Shown here: piece by piece, positions 42,919 through 53,077 of the stretch
Position numbering within the stretch: the stretch's first letter is position 1
How the letters are laid out: each line of letters begins with the position of its first letter
Assembly (NCBI RefSeq): GCF_021531655.1
Contig: NZ_JADYUF010000007.1
Coordinates: 1 to 64,000, forward strand
Direction: 5' to 3'
DNA length: 64,000 bases
DNA from: Leyella stercorea
GTDB lineage: Bacteria; Bacteroidota; Bacteroidia; Bacteroidales; Bacteroidaceae
Translations under genes and position numbers: made by a program
The notes under the pieces: model-generated
Told to the model about the DNA's origin: nothing
Databases searched by the model: none
The model's input: only the letters and a program-made list of their open reading frames with translations

Positions 42919-45900
42919 TTAATCTATTACTCTCCAAGTTGTACCCGATTCTGTACCATAGCCTCCAACATACATAAACGTTTTCATTGAGTTATCGCCT
43001 GTTAGCTTCAGATAATTAACCTTTGCATTTTCTGAGGTATATATTACACCCTCATTCTTGTTTGATGCGCTTGGTGTTACAAATACATTTGCCTTGCCGC
43101 CTGTGTTGTTTATTATCTTAACAGTGTAACCAATTGGCAATGAGAATAATATTTTACCATCCCTTGAGCCAAAACTTTCAGACGGAAGAACAAACCACGT
43201 TTCTTGATAATTTCCATTGCTATCAACTGCGGGTGTATCAAGTAATAATATACCTTTATCCGTTGACGGCATTATGTTATGTGCGTATTTATTTGACCCT
43301 ATATTGACAACCCTTTGATATTTGAATGTGAAGGATTGTGTTGTAGGTGTAAAATTGTAAAATGGTAGGTATAAAGGTGAATAAGTTCCATCCGTGTTTG
43401 ATTTGACGTTGCATAACACCTCCATAGCCTTGTTGTAATATTCCGTATCATCTGACCATCTTACACCATTATAGCCAAACTGCAAACGTAATTCATCTTC
43501 AGCTGAATAAATCAACTTGTTTGCTGCATTGTGGAAAAACGCTCCATCACTTCCAATATAGCTTTGCACATTGCTTCCTGTCTCTATCCTTGTATTTCCA
43601 TATCCGCTAACAGTATATGATGTTGACCAAGTTGACGGCGTTGTTATGAATAGATTCACTGTGTAATTATCATCTGCTGTTGTCCTGTATGTTACAGATG
43701 TATTCAGTTGATATGTGCCGTAATTATTATTTCTGTTGAACTGTGCTGAACTGTTCAACACTGTTTCACCTTTGCCGTTGTATATCCTTACACCACCTGT
43801 TAAATATAAATCTCTCGGATAAATTGTTGTTCCATCGTTTGCATATATGGTATAACGTATGTTGGACAGTCTAATTACATCACCTTTTTTCAAAGTGATT
43901 GCACTGCTTTTGTTTGTCTGCACTACTATACTACTACCACCACTAACACTTGTCATTGTCAGATTGGTTGTCATTAAACGGTCATTCTTAAATGTTCCAA
44001 TCTTGCTGATAGGTGTTGGCTGTAAGTTTATCAGCGGTGTATTTGCAGCATCATAGACCGTTAAACCGTTGGAGGTATCAGTCAGATTAAAATTACCCTT
44101 AACTTGCACATTGTCGGCATCCAATACAATCTTTCCTGTTGTTACATCAATGCCTGTTTTGTTCTTCAGATTGTCATATACGTTTAATGAAATGTTGTTT
44201 ACAGTTTGATTCATTTCACTTTCTGTTACATAGTCACCTTCTATTTTTGTAACTCTTGATGCTATTCCGTCCGCTGTCTGTTTAACCGTGCTTATTTGTC
44301 CATCTGTGTATGTCTTTGACTGTTGCACTGATGATGTAATTGCGTTTTGTCCTACCGTCAACACTGCGCCTGCATCAAACGTAACGTTATATGTTATTTC
44401 ATCCAATAGGTTGTCAGATGTATCATACAGTTGCAAACGGAAATGGGTTATTCTGTTTTCTTGTTCACTATATTGTTGCTGCCACCGTGAATTATATATA
44501 AATGTGTTATCGCCTGCCGATGGTGTATTTATAACTGTCCTACCGTTTGAATCAATTATTTTCAGATAATATTTTGACAGGTCTGACACCCTTGTTATTC
44601 TATCACCGTCAATGTGATTCACATAGCCCTCATTGAAAACATACAAATCATCATTTATGTTAACCGTTGCACGGGCTTTTGTCATTGACAACTTATCCAT
44701 TATTCCGTTGTTTCCATCCTTTCCTGCCAATGACATATTATCACTTGTATAATATACTGTCAAATATGATGGCTTAAAATGGTTGAACTGTTCAAAACAT
44801 TGATGTTCACGGTTAGAATGTTTGAATATTATTATTGCGTGACTGTATCTTTCACTTGTCCATACCTCCGCATTGCTTGGAATGTTACTGTTATAGTCAT
44901 TTGACAATTTATCCCTCAAGTTTTGATTGCAAGATGTTGCGTCATGACTTGTAATGATGATGATTTTGTCATTTGCAACGTTATCTATTTTAGTTATAAG
45001 GTTATTAACTGCCGTTGTTGCGTTGTCCGGATAATATGTGTCATATTGGTATGTGTTAATTACTGACTTTGTTGTTGGGTCAACAACTAACATTGTGTGA
45101 CCTCTTACACTGCCATAAGCCAATAATTTTCCATCCATATACACATTTGATGTATAACTATGTCCTGTGTTATTGTCACCATTGAAATCTTCCGTTGCGC
45201 ATTCAGCAATGATGTTAATGTACTGTGTTGATTGTCCATCCTTACCATTTGCTCCAATCATTACAGGCAATGAAAGTGTATAGGTGTTATCTGTGTATGT
45301 TGTTTTTGCTTGTTGCCACATATATGGCTTTGTTACTGTTAGCGTTGGAGGTATTACTGAACCACTATCCCACACGGTTGTTTTTCCCATTCCACTTGAT
45401 AAATTGGAGGCAAGATAATGTGTTACAATTGACTTTATACCTTTTCCATCTTTTCCACTTTCTATGTCTCCAAGACTTCCATCACTTGCAACAACCTTGA
45501 AATTACCTATGAAGGTGTTTCCGTTTGCTGCAATGACATTATATCGGTATGACTGTAAATTATATGATTTTATCCCTTTATATTGTACAATGGAAGGTGC
45601 CTGTATATCAGCATCTAAATAATCACTATTTGTTGATGAAATAATGATTGCGTTTTGTCTGTCTTCATTTGTCCTATTACCCAACACCGCAATGTTATCA
45701 CCAATCTCGGGCAATGAATCACCATCACCATCTGTTGCAGATAGTTGAATATAATTCCAATAACATTCTCCACCTCTTAAACTGTCTGCCCTGTATGTTC
45801 TTCCAACATTTGTGACTAACCGCCAATAAAACTTGTTACTCACATTGAAATCTGTATCATTTGCAGCGTTGAAAGATTGACAGATGATTTGGTCATTGAC

Positions 45901-46461
45901 ATTAAAATCATTTGTTATTGCCTTGCCTGTTTCTTTATCTTCCGCTCTCCAATATAATGTATAAGTTCCATTGTTATTTTCAATGTCTTCAATTATACAG
46001 TTTGCAGGACTTACAATAATTGCACCCTTTGTTGAACTTATTTTGTCGACTACCAATTCCCAAAAATGAGCTGATTTTGTAACGGTTAGATAATCAGTTG
46101 TTATGTCAGTTGAAAGTATATCTTTGACATTTAACTGATTTGAAATATTAGCGTTTGCGCCCTTTATGTTTGCTGCGTCAACGGTGTCTGTTGTGATTGT
46201 TCCAACATTTGTAATACTTTCACTTTCAATGTTTGTTATTGCACCGTTTGTTGCCGTTACATTTCCACTTATTGAAACATTGCCGTTGACTGTCATATCT
46301 CCATCAACGTCTTGCGTGCCGTTGAAATTCTGACCCCATATTTTATGTGTTTCAAGTTCCTTTTGAACTGTTGTTGTAGTACCGTTGGCAAATCCACCAC
46401 CACCATTTGATGATGATGAATTTGAACCGTTTTTCTTTATGAATGAATCTATCTTTATCAT
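42919..46461 (-). CDS. Tail tip/fibre protein with an ILEI (FAM3)-like domain, 1180 aa
   Basis: Probable receptor-binding or tail-tip protein at the 3' end of the tail module. The N-terminus has Ser/Gly-rich and repetitive NGNVSISGNVTATNG-type beta sequence. Short collagen-like GKDGKG stretches occur three times. Residues about 415-545 resemble the ILEI/PANDER fold: SVRGHTMLVVD, then NTYQYDTYYPDNATTAVNNLI, DKIIIITSHDATSCN and a final SHAIIIFKH strand. A helical AITSSVQQSKTYTDGQISTVKQ stalk follows near 740. The last 300 residues are unassigned. It begins 7 bases after the preceding tail gene. Confidence 0.75.
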   Translation of the reverse strand: MIKIDSFIKKNGSNSSSSNGGGGFANGTTTTVQKELETHKIWGQNFNGTQDVDGDMTVNGNVSISGNVTATNGAITNIESESITNVGTITTDTVDAANIKGANANISNQLNVKDILSTDITTDYLTVTKSAHFWELVVDKISSTKGAIIVSPANCIIEDIENNNGTYTLYWRAEDKETGKAITNDFNVNDQIICQSFNAANDTDFNVSNKFYWRLVTNVGRTYRADSLRGGECYWNYIQLSATDGDGDSLPEIGDNIAVLGNRTNEDRQNAIIISSTNSDYLDADIQAPSIVQYKGIKSYNLQSYRYNVIAANGNTFIGNFKVVASDGSLGDIESGKDGKGIKSIVTHYLASNLSSGMGKTTVWDSGSVIPPTLTVTKPYMWQQAKTTYTDNTYTLSLPVMIGANGKDGQSTQYINIIAECATEDFNGDNNTGHSYTSNVYMDGKLLAYGSVRGHTMLVVDPTTKSVINTYQYDTYYPDNATTAVNNLITKIDNVANDKIIIITSHDATSCNQNLRDKLSNDYNSNIPSNAEVWTSERYSHAIIIFKHSNREHQCFEQFNHFKPSYLTVYYTSDNMSLAGKDGNNGIMDKLSMTKARATVNINDDLYVFNEGYVNHIDGDRITRVSDLSKYYLKIIDSNGRTVINTPSAGDNTFIYNSRWQQQYSEQENRITHFRLQLYDTSDNLLDEITYNVTFDAGAVLTVGQNAITSSVQQSKTYTDGQISTVKQTADGIASRVTKIEGDYVTESEMNQTVNNISLNVYDNLKNKTGIDVTTGKIVLDADNVQVKGNFNLTDTSNGLTVYDAANTPLINLQPTPISKIGTFKNDRLMTTNLTMTSVSGGSSIVVQTNKSSAITLKKGDVIRLSNIRYTIYANDGTTIYPRDLYLTGGVRIYNGKGETVLNSSAQFNRNNNYGTYQLNTSVTYRTTADDNYTVNLFITTPSTWSTSYTVSGYGNTRIETGSNVQSYIGSDGAFFHNAANKLIYSAEDELRLQFGYNGVRWSDDTEYYNKAMEVLCNVKSNTDGTYSPLYLPFYNFTPTTQSFTFKYQRVVNIGSNKYAHNIMPSTDKGILLLDTPAVDSNGNYQETWFVLPSESFGSRDGKILFSLPIGYTVKIINNTGGKANVFVTPSASNKNEGVIYTSENAKVNYLKLTGDNSMKTFMYVGGYGTESGTTWRVID

Positions 46462-46468
46462 CTTTCTT

Positions 46469-49156
46469 TTACTTTTCCCTCATTGTTATTGTTGCAGTGT
46501 TGCCCTTGAGATTCTGATTAATCTTTATTGTATAGAATTTCTTTCTTAACACCTTACTATTATATAAATATAACCAATTGCAAACATCATTTTTCAAAGT
46601 GGATTCCATCATTATTTTTGGTCTTGAATACTCTTTGTAAACTGAGTTAATGAAATGTTCTTCAGGTTTTGCAGTGTCAGCGGTCACACCATTATACAGT
46701 GTTGTCAACGGTAAGTTTGTATTGTTGTTGATGATGCTGTTTAAGTTTACCGTGTTTTTTATCCCTTTACTTAAACATTCCTCACTTGACAACTGTGTAA
46801 TGAATTTAAATTCAATATCATCTTTCTTGTTAATGAACTGTTCATTTTCAGTTGAAAGGTAAATTAAATCATTGTCCGCATTTAATTGGTCATTGCCTCC
46901 ATTGTCCGTGTATATCTTACATTCAAAATCCTTGATGATGATATTCTCAAGATGGGATAATATAAACTTAGTGTTTGGATAGTACTTTGTAAGTATCCAA
47001 AATAATGGGTGTCTCTTTGTAATACCATTCCAAGTAAGATTAATTGGTCCAAGAATCCTAAATATCACTGCACCACTCAAGGCATCATCTTTCTTTATCG
47101 GGATTGCCGTTCCTTCTGTATCAATGTTCATTTTGAAGGTTACTGTATTTTGAAGGCTAAACTCATCACCGATGATATAATCACCGATTTTTGGGTTAAC
47201 TCCTAAACTGAATGTTGTCAATTTATAACTTTGTCCATCCTCATCATTTACCGTTGGTTCATTGCCTATTGTTACCCATTCAAATGTGCTGTTACCGTAT
47301 ATGTCAATATCCTTTTCAATCAGTCTTTTATTACCGATGATTAACTCACATTCAAGAATTGGCAATTTCTTGTATTTGTCAGTACCGTCACCGTCCCACG
47401 CTGCCGTGTAATTGTACTGAAAAACGTGGTTTGCCTTGTCCTTTGTCCACGGATGCAATGATAATTCATTCTTCAGATACTGACTATCTCCATCACCATC
47501 CTCATATTGTTTATACCATTTTCTTGTGTAATATCTTCCGTCACTGTTATTGTCAGATGGTACGGTCTTACCAAAATAAATAGGGATTAAACCATTCATC
47601 TTATTAGATAACAAGTTATCATAACAGTTTTGAAATGTGTCCGTTTCTTTTTGAATCGGCTGCAATAACATCTTACCACTAAACACTAAATAATTGGTTG
47701 TTGCATCATCCGTTGGGCTAAACATTCCACCTCCTTGATTGCCTACATACTCCAACATTTTTGAATGTTTCTGAATGTCAGATGATGATGGTTTTACATT
47801 TGCTTCCGTATCTGTCTCATTGCCATTGATGCTGATGTACAGATAGTTTGACATATCAAGTTTTGACTTTGGTGAATTGTCCTTTGTACCTCCGTAATTC
47901 TGCTCTATTGACCCCATACGGAATATACAGGGTGACAATGAATTGTTTTTTAAATACTTAGGTACCAGATATTGATTTTTCCAAGACACTCCCGATGGAC
48001 AGGTAGTTGGCAATGTTTCCTGTATTGTTGAGCCATTGAACGTGTCTATTTTCCAACTTGGATTGTCCACAACTTGCAAATACCAATCTATTTTTTTGGC
48101 TTGTTCATAGTCCGTTGAATTGCCCAACACCATATTTTTAAAGGCATTATAAGCCCTATCGCCTCCACCTTCTGAAATGTATTCAGTCATAAAAATGTTC
48201 TTTGACCTCCAAGGACTTACAAGACTATCAGATGAAAGCGGTGATTCAATTATGTCTTCTTGGTCTTTCAAATCACATTTCACTTGCACTTGTGTATACA
48301 CGTCACTGACAGTTATGTTGGTATCACTGTCACTGTGCATATCACTTGTCAAATTGATTGTCTTGCTTGTTGTCCTATATGTTGAACCGTCTGAAAGGTT
48401 GAACCATCCTGTAATTTGTGACTTGATACCATCCCAATCAAATATATAAAAGTCACCATTATACTGCAATATGTGCATATTGGTATATTGCAAAGCTTCA
48501 TTTATAACGTCTTCATATGTCCATATATCATCAAAATCATCACCGTAAAAGTTCAATTCACTGACTGACAAATCATCATATAACATTGCTTTTCTGCTTG
48601 CCGTTGTTCCCTTGATATCCATTACATAGATGTTTGGATTGACCATAACAGTCTGTAACGTTGCCAATTCCTTGAATGGTTCAAGTGCATCTGTTATGAG
48701 CTGTTTAAACGTTACAGTTGATGCTGAAGCCTTTTTATCATTATAGTTAGATAGTTTAGTGTTTGAATAGTTGTAATAACTCAAGGTTGCAAGACAATCC
48801 ACGCAATTAATTGTAAACTCATCAAGTGGACTTGTATAAGGTTGGTTGAATGAGTTTGGTTCAACGTACCCCATAAACTGAACAATTGAATTTTTCTCTA
48901 TCACTACCTTCACACTTCTTGCATTGTCAGCAAACAATTCACCTCCGATGTAATTGTTAGTTAATAGGTTGATTGATGCCGATTTTGTTATGATTGTGTT
49001 GAAGTTATCATCATTTTCTTGCTCGATGGTTACAGGGTCATCGGTGAAAAATAAACCATCCTCACCGATTACCATTTCTTCTGACCTATCGCCATTCAGG
49101 ATTTTAACCTCTATACGGTTATTATCTTTGTCTCGGAATTCTCCGTGTATATACAT
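46469..49156 (-). CDS. Tail/baseplate protein, 895 aa
   Basis: It follows the tape measure gene, where siphoviruses encode distal tail and tail-associated proteins. The N-terminal 130 residues (MYIHGEFRDKDNNRIEVKIL...ITKSASINLLTNNYIGGELF) resemble the start of Bacteroidetes phage tail proteins. The rest is a long beta-rich chain without recognisable enzyme motif. A structural part of the tail tip, possibly the hub, is the best reading. The phage motif sits 23 bases ahead of its ATG. Confidence 0.65.
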   Translation of the reverse strand: MYIHGEFRDKDNNRIEVKILNGDRSEEMVIGEDGLFFTDDPVTIEQENDDNFNTIITKSASINLLTNNYIGGELFADNARSVKVVIEKNSIVQFMGYVEPNSFNQPYTSPLDEFTINCVDCLATLSYYNYSNTKLSNYNDKKASASTVTFKQLITDALEPFKELATLQTVMVNPNIYVMDIKGTTASRKAMLYDDLSVSELNFYGDDFDDIWTYEDVINEALQYTNMHILQYNGDFYIFDWDGIKSQITGWFNLSDGSTYRTTSKTINLTSDMHSDSDTNITVSDVYTQVQVKCDLKDQEDIIESPLSSDSLVSPWRSKNIFMTEYISEGGGDRAYNAFKNMVLGNSTDYEQAKKIDWYLQVVDNPSWKIDTFNGSTIQETLPTTCPSGVSWKNQYLVPKYLKNNSLSPCIFRMGSIEQNYGGTKDNSPKSKLDMSNYLYISINGNETDTEANVKPSSSDIQKHSKMLEYVGNQGGGMFSPTDDATTNYLVFSGKMLLQPIQKETDTFQNCYDNLLSNKMNGLIPIYFGKTVPSDNNSDGRYYTRKWYKQYEDGDGDSQYLKNELSLHPWTKDKANHVFQYNYTAAWDGDGTDKYKKLPILECELIIGNKRLIEKDIDIYGNSTFEWVTIGNEPTVNDEDGQSYKLTTFSLGVNPKIGDYIIGDEFSLQNTVTFKMNIDTEGTAIPIKKDDALSGAVIFRILGPINLTWNGITKRHPLFWILTKYYPNTKFILSHLENIIIKDFECKIYTDNGGNDQLNADNDLIYLSTENEQFINKKDDIEFKFITQLSSEECLSKGIKNTVNLNSIINNNTNLPLTTLYNGVTADTAKPEEHFINSVYKEYSRPKIMMESTLKNDVCNWLYLYNSKVLRKKFYTIKINQNLKGNTATITMREK

Positions 49157-49179
49157 TTCTCTTTTACCTTATTATATAT

Positions 49180-49188
49180 TATAAATAT
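49180..49188 (-). promoter_or_regulatory. Phage upstream motif, 23 bases ahead of the baseplate gene
   Basis: TATAAATAT on the plus strand. Confidence 0.5.
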
Positions 49189-49252
49189 GTTGTCATTTGA
49201 CATTAATATCAAAAAAATCCAAGTGATTGTGTTGTCACTTGGATTAATTAAT

Positions 49253-51811
49253 TTATATTCTCTTGCCTTGCTTTGATTTGATTGATTTGTAGTTTGTTAG
49301 TGCTCCATACAGGTCTGAACCCTTGATTTTCCAATTCACTTGACTTACTGATGCTGATTGATTACCGATGTTTCCGCTTTCAATTGTTCTGAATAACTTT
49401 GCTTGTTGTGTTCTATTCAAGACCATTTCACCACCATTCAATCGGGCTAACACCTTATCACCGTGCAAATTACCACCTCCAACGATACCACCATCGGCAA
49501 ATGCTCCAACGGCTGACATAATAGTTGCAAAGGTTGACACAACGGTTGCAATAATACTTGCAATTGCAGCAATATTTGATGGGAATGGAAGTGCTGAAGC
49601 GGATGCTGTACCGTTTGCCATTGCTTCACCTTGCTTTGCACCAATCAACTTTATAATGTTTGGAATTATCTCGGCTGTTGCCTGTGCGGTTGTACCTATT
49701 ACATTCATTGCGGCTGCCGTTGCGTCATCACCTGTTTGCTTGAAAATATTGCCCAAAGTTGAAAAACCATTACCGACTGATGAAGAAACATCGGCAAGAC
49801 CTTGTAGACTTTCCTTCTGTTTGTCAAACTTGTCACTTTGTTCTTTCATTCCCTTTGCACTGTTACCCAAGTTTGATTGTTCCTTCTGTACTTTTCCAAT
49901 TTGTTCATTAATGTCTTGATAGCTTGTTTCACCTGTCATTCCAAGTTCTTCATAAGCCTTTTTGAGGTCTTCCAACTGTTTAATTAGTTGGTCATTAAAG
50001 TCCATCTGATTCTTTATTCCGTCAATGGTCTTGGTGTTGTAATCATTCTGACCGATTGCATTTTCATATGAGGATTGTGAAGGTGTTGTCTTTATGTCAC
50101 CTTGTTTTTCTTGCAGTTTCTTCAGATTCTCCTTGTATTTTTCCGCTGCCTTTTCTGCGTCCGATGGTTTTGGTGCTTCAAATCCAAGACGTATTTTTTC
50201 CTTCTCTATCTTTTCCTTGAGGTTGGTAATACTGTCTATTGTCTGTTGTTCCGCTGACTTTGGAATAAAACCGTTCTTCAAATCAGACTGTAATTTCTGA
50301 AGCTGTTTCTCCATATCACCGATTGAGCCTGCAACAGGTTGTGGGGTGGTGTTATTATTGCCATTTCCTGTAGTTGTGTTATGACCTGTCTTACCGCCTC
50401 TATAACTACCTGCTGTTGAAGGTGTCCAAGGTTCACTATTCTTACCAATGTTGTTGGCAAGTCTGTTTATTTCTCTGTTATTTGCATCTATCTGTCTATC
50501 AAGTGACTGTATTTGTGTGTTTGTTGACGTGTCTGTACCGCTGTATAATTTTGCGCCTTGATGACTGAATCGCCATTTTCCATCACTTCCAACGCTTCCA
50601 TATCTTGATGAACGGAATGTTTCATCTTTTATTTCATCACCACCCTTTGCGTGCCTTCCATTTGCTGCTGCATCCGCTTTTATTTGTGTCTGAACCTGAC
50701 TGCGCTTATCAATCAACTCCATTTGTTTTCTGAAGAGTTCCGTCATTTTTGCCATTTGAGCTGCCGCCCTTGCCCTTCTGATGAATGAATTTACTACTGC
50801 ATTTGTGTTACCATTAAAGACTTTTTCCGCATCCGCAACACTATTGACTTCAATACCAAGTGAATGAAGTTGAGATTTATTTTCCTTAATCCACGCCGTT
50901 TTTTGATGCTCATTAACAAGACTATTCCATTCATTTTTCAATTTTGTGTATGTTGTCATTAATTGGCTATAGGTGTTAGTCATTGTCTGATTGTAGTTTT
51001 TCTGTGCGTCTTCCACCTCCTTTGTTGCGTCCGCTTTTTCCTCATCTGCATCCGTTGCCTTGTCTGAACAAATTGCATACGCTGTTAATGCCGTTGCACC
51101 AACTAAAACAAGACCCGTCCAATCTCCTAACAATGCTTTACTAACTGCTTTTACAACATTCCACGCCTTTGCTGCTGCTGTATTGGCAACCGTTGACACC
51201 GTATTTGCACCATTTGCAGCGGTATTGGCAACTGTTGCAACTGTATTTGATTGTGTCATTGCAGTTGTTGCAGCGAGTTTTATTTGTTTGATACGGTGCA
51301 TTATTATACTATCCTTATTCAGTGAAGTTGCAATTGCCTGTACACCGTTGACCATTGCGATTGCTGATTGAACTTTCAACATTGTCTGTTCAACTTTCTC
51401 ATTTTCAACACCAAACATTCCCAATACACCTGTTGCAGTACTTACCGCACCTGTGATTAGTCCAAAACCTTCTGACATTGCAGCAAGTTTGAAATTATCA
51501 TCCGCAAACCGTGAAATTGCATCATTTGCGTCTGCCATTGCGTCCTTCACTTCACCTGCATACATTGCCATTTCCTCAAAGACTTCCGTATGTGACAATC
51601 CGTCCAAATTCATTTGGCTCATTAACGCTTTTAAATCTCTTAATTGCCTTTTTAGCGGTGCTGATGAATTTTGTATCTTGTTGAATTTATCTCTTATAAT
51701 ATCAAGATGGGTTGTTTCTCTCCCCACGTCTGTAAGTGACTTTTTTACATTGTTTATTGTTTCACTTAAATTATCTTGACCTGTGAGTTTTACTACATAA
51801 TCCGCTGCCAT
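49253..51811 (-). CDS. Tape measure protein, 852 aa
   Basis: Sets tail length and passes through the tail tube. Long helical sequence with coiled coils (residues 1-130 and about 500-640), Ala-rich and hydrophobic blocks (AATTAMTQSNTVATVANTAANGANTVSTVANTAA is a run of 7-residue near-repeats around 195-225; IAAIASIIATVVSTFATIMSAVGAFADGG near 760). The short ending GGIVGGGNLHGDKVLARLNGGEMVLNRTQQ is the standard C-terminal piece of such proteins. It directly follows the tail chaperone genes, as expected. Confidence 0.88.
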   Translation of the reverse strand: MAADYVVKLTGQDNLSETINNVKKSLTDVGRETTHLDIIRDKFNKIQNSSAPLKRQLRDLKALMSQMNLDGLSHTEVFEEMAMYAGEVKDAMADANDAISRFADDNFKLAAMSEGFGLITGAVSTATGVLGMFGVENEKVEQTMLKVQSAIAMVNGVQAIATSLNKDSIIMHRIKQIKLAATTAMTQSNTVATVANTAANGANTVSTVANTAAAKAWNVVKAVSKALLGDWTGLVLVGATALTAYAICSDKATDADEEKADATKEVEDAQKNYNQTMTNTYSQLMTTYTKLKNEWNSLVNEHQKTAWIKENKSQLHSLGIEVNSVADAEKVFNGNTNAVVNSFIRRARAAAQMAKMTELFRKQMELIDKRSQVQTQIKADAAANGRHAKGGDEIKDETFRSSRYGSVGSDGKWRFSHQGAKLYSGTDTSTNTQIQSLDRQIDANNREINRLANNIGKNSEPWTPSTAGSYRGGKTGHNTTTGNGNNNTTPQPVAGSIGDMEKQLQKLQSDLKNGFIPKSAEQQTIDSITNLKEKIEKEKIRLGFEAPKPSDAEKAAEKYKENLKKLQEKQGDIKTTPSQSSYENAIGQNDYNTKTIDGIKNQMDFNDQLIKQLEDLKKAYEELGMTGETSYQDINEQIGKVQKEQSNLGNSAKGMKEQSDKFDKQKESLQGLADVSSSVGNGFSTLGNIFKQTGDDATAAAMNVIGTTAQATAEIIPNIIKLIGAKQGEAMANGTASASALPFPSNIAAIASIIATVVSTFATIMSAVGAFADGGIVGGGNLHGDKVLARLNGGEMVLNRTQQAKLFRTIESGNIGNQSASVSQVNWKIKGSDLYGALTNYKSIKSKQGKRI

Positions 51812-52140
51812 TACTTGCTTTCTTTTTTCTCATTATATAAATAGTTTTCCGCCATTGCCTTGAGTCTTTTAACATCATCATCCGTTATTCTTGTGTTTTC
51901 CTCTTCTTCTTTTTCCCAAGGGAATGTAATGATATCAGTAACTTTGAGGTGCTTGTTACTGTTCACTTGCGCTGTCATATATGTGATTAAACGTGTCTGT
52001 TCCCATTGCTCTTTGACCGCATAATAACGGTATTTCAGCAATGAATTAACCTCATACCAATCCATTTCATCTAATATGTAAGATGGTGGCAAATGCAACT
52101 CAAGTACAAGTATTGCATACAATTCACTTACACTTAACTT
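51811..52140 (-). CDS. Tail assembly chaperone, T part, reached by -1 frameshift
   Basis: The frame ends at 51811 and has no ATG; its first possible initiator is TTG at 52122. Extended upstream it joins the 110-aa chaperone frame in the -1 phase at a run of nine A (52147-52139). Residues such as MDWYEVNSLLKYRYYAVKEQWEQTRLITYM are typical of the T domain of lambda gpGT-type chaperones, which are made only as a fusion. The fused product would be about 218 aa. It ends 1 base into the tape measure start. Confidence 0.75.
   Translation of the reverse strand, partial: KLSVSELYAILVLELHLPPSYILDEMDWYEVNSLLKYRYYAVKEQWEQTRLITYMTAQVNSNKHLKVTDIITFPWEKEEEENTRITDDDVKRLKAMAENYLYNEKKESK
51833..51841 (-). promoter_or_regulatory. 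Variant phage motif, 21 bases ahead of the tape measure gene
   Basis: TATAAATAG, last base changed. Confidence 0.35.
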
Positions 52141-52466
52141 TTTTTTTCACCGTCATTTGTTGTGTCTGATGCTGATGAATTGTCAAAGACTTTCTTTTCC
52201 TCTTCTGCCTTATTCACTATCTCTGTCATTTGCCTGAATAATGTTGTATCATTGTCAAGTGCATCAAGATATGCGTCCCAGTCCAACACCTTATCTTTAT
52301 TATTAGCCAACAACATACAATAGAAAAATATGTAATTGTCAAGTAATGTGCTGATTTTAAATGGTTTACCTGTGATTTGTTCCCACATAAAAAGTGCTCT
52401 GATAGTGTATTTAATTACATATTCTTCACCATTGATTTTAATTGTATTCATTTCCTTTTCCTTCAT
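52134..52466 (-). CDS. Tail assembly chaperone, G part, 110 aa
   Basis: Positioned between tail tube and tape measure genes. ATIRALFMWEQITGKPF-type sequence (YTIRALFMWEQITGKPFKISTL) and an acidic C-terminus match the short chaperone that keeps the tape measure protein soluble during tail assembly. It ends GEKKS at a TAA just after the A9 slippery run that leads into the T part. The start at 52466 (MKEKEMNTIKING) or at Met6 is possible; the phage motif lies 12 bases upstream. Confidence 0.75.
   Translation of the reverse strand: MKEKEMNTIKINGEEYVIKYTIRALFMWEQITGKPFKISTLLDNYIFFYCMLLANNKDKVLDWDAYLDALDNDTTLFRQMTEIVNKAEEEKKVFDNSSASDTTNDGEKKS
52139..52147 (-). promoter_or_regulatory. Slippery A9 run, probable -1 programmed frameshift site
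   Basis: Zero-frame codons are GAA AAA AAA AGT TAA; a slip of one base back on A-AAA-AAA continues AAG TTA AGT GTA into the open T frame. The stop is only 3 bases past the run. Confidence 0.75.
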
Positions 52467-52478
52467 AAATTACTTATA

Positions 52479-52487
52479 TATAAATAT
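52479..52487 (-). promoter_or_regulatory. Phage upstream motif, 12 bases ahead of the chaperone gene
   Basis: TATAAATAT on the plus strand. Confidence 0.45.
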
Positions 52488-52609
52488 TGTGACGGTAATG
52501 AAAAATATCAATTCACCTAAAAAGAAAATGAGCAAATAACATTGTTACTTGCTCATCGGGATAATATATTATGATAATGCCTCATCTGAGGCGTTGACGG
52601 ACTGTTTTG

Positions 52610-53056
52610 TTATGCTGTCTTTTTTTTTAACTCGCCTACGCCTGTAAACTGTACGCTGTAGGTTGCATACTCGCCATTTGGGGCATTAATTGACAATGAT
52701 GTAATAACCACCTTGCCAGTATATGTACCTGTTGTTGCTGCTGTCCATCCTTCAGATGGTACGTCTGTTGCAGTCTCCGACTTCAAACCAAACACGGCAA
52801 CAATTGGGGTTTTCTTTATCATATAGTCAAACAATGCGTCATAACTTGCACCGTTGCCATCTGCGCTGAAAAGGTTTTCTGATGATGCGGTCCAACTGAG
52901 CTTTGAAACTTCTGAACTTGCCCAATCACCACCGCCTTCATCTTTATTTGATGTGTCTGATGTCTCGGCTGAAATCTCCAAAGTGTGGGAGGTTGCATAT
53001 GCTATTGACTTACCACCCAAAAACAACATAAGTTCTTGACCTTTTATTTTACTCAT
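52610..53056 (-). CDS. Major tail tube protein, 148 aa
   Basis: Short beta-rich protein (MSKIKGQELMLFLGGKSIAYATSHTLEISAETSDTSNKD..., ending AAYSVQFTGVGEL-type YSVQFTGVGEL) with the pattern of TP901-1-like tail tube subunits found in Bacteroidetes phages. It lies after the tail terminator-type protein and before the chaperones. Many copies stack to form the tube around the tape measure protein. The 130-base gap after it probably allows high separate expression. Confidence 0.82.
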   Translation of the reverse strand: MSKIKGQELMLFLGGKSIAYATSHTLEISAETSDTSNKDEGGGDWASSEVSKLSWTASSENLFSADGNGASYDALFDYMIKKTPIVAVFGLKSETATDVPSEGWTAATTGTYTGKVVITSLSINAPNGEYATYSVQFTGVGELKKKTA

Positions 53057-53077
53057 TTCTATAACGTTATATAATTT

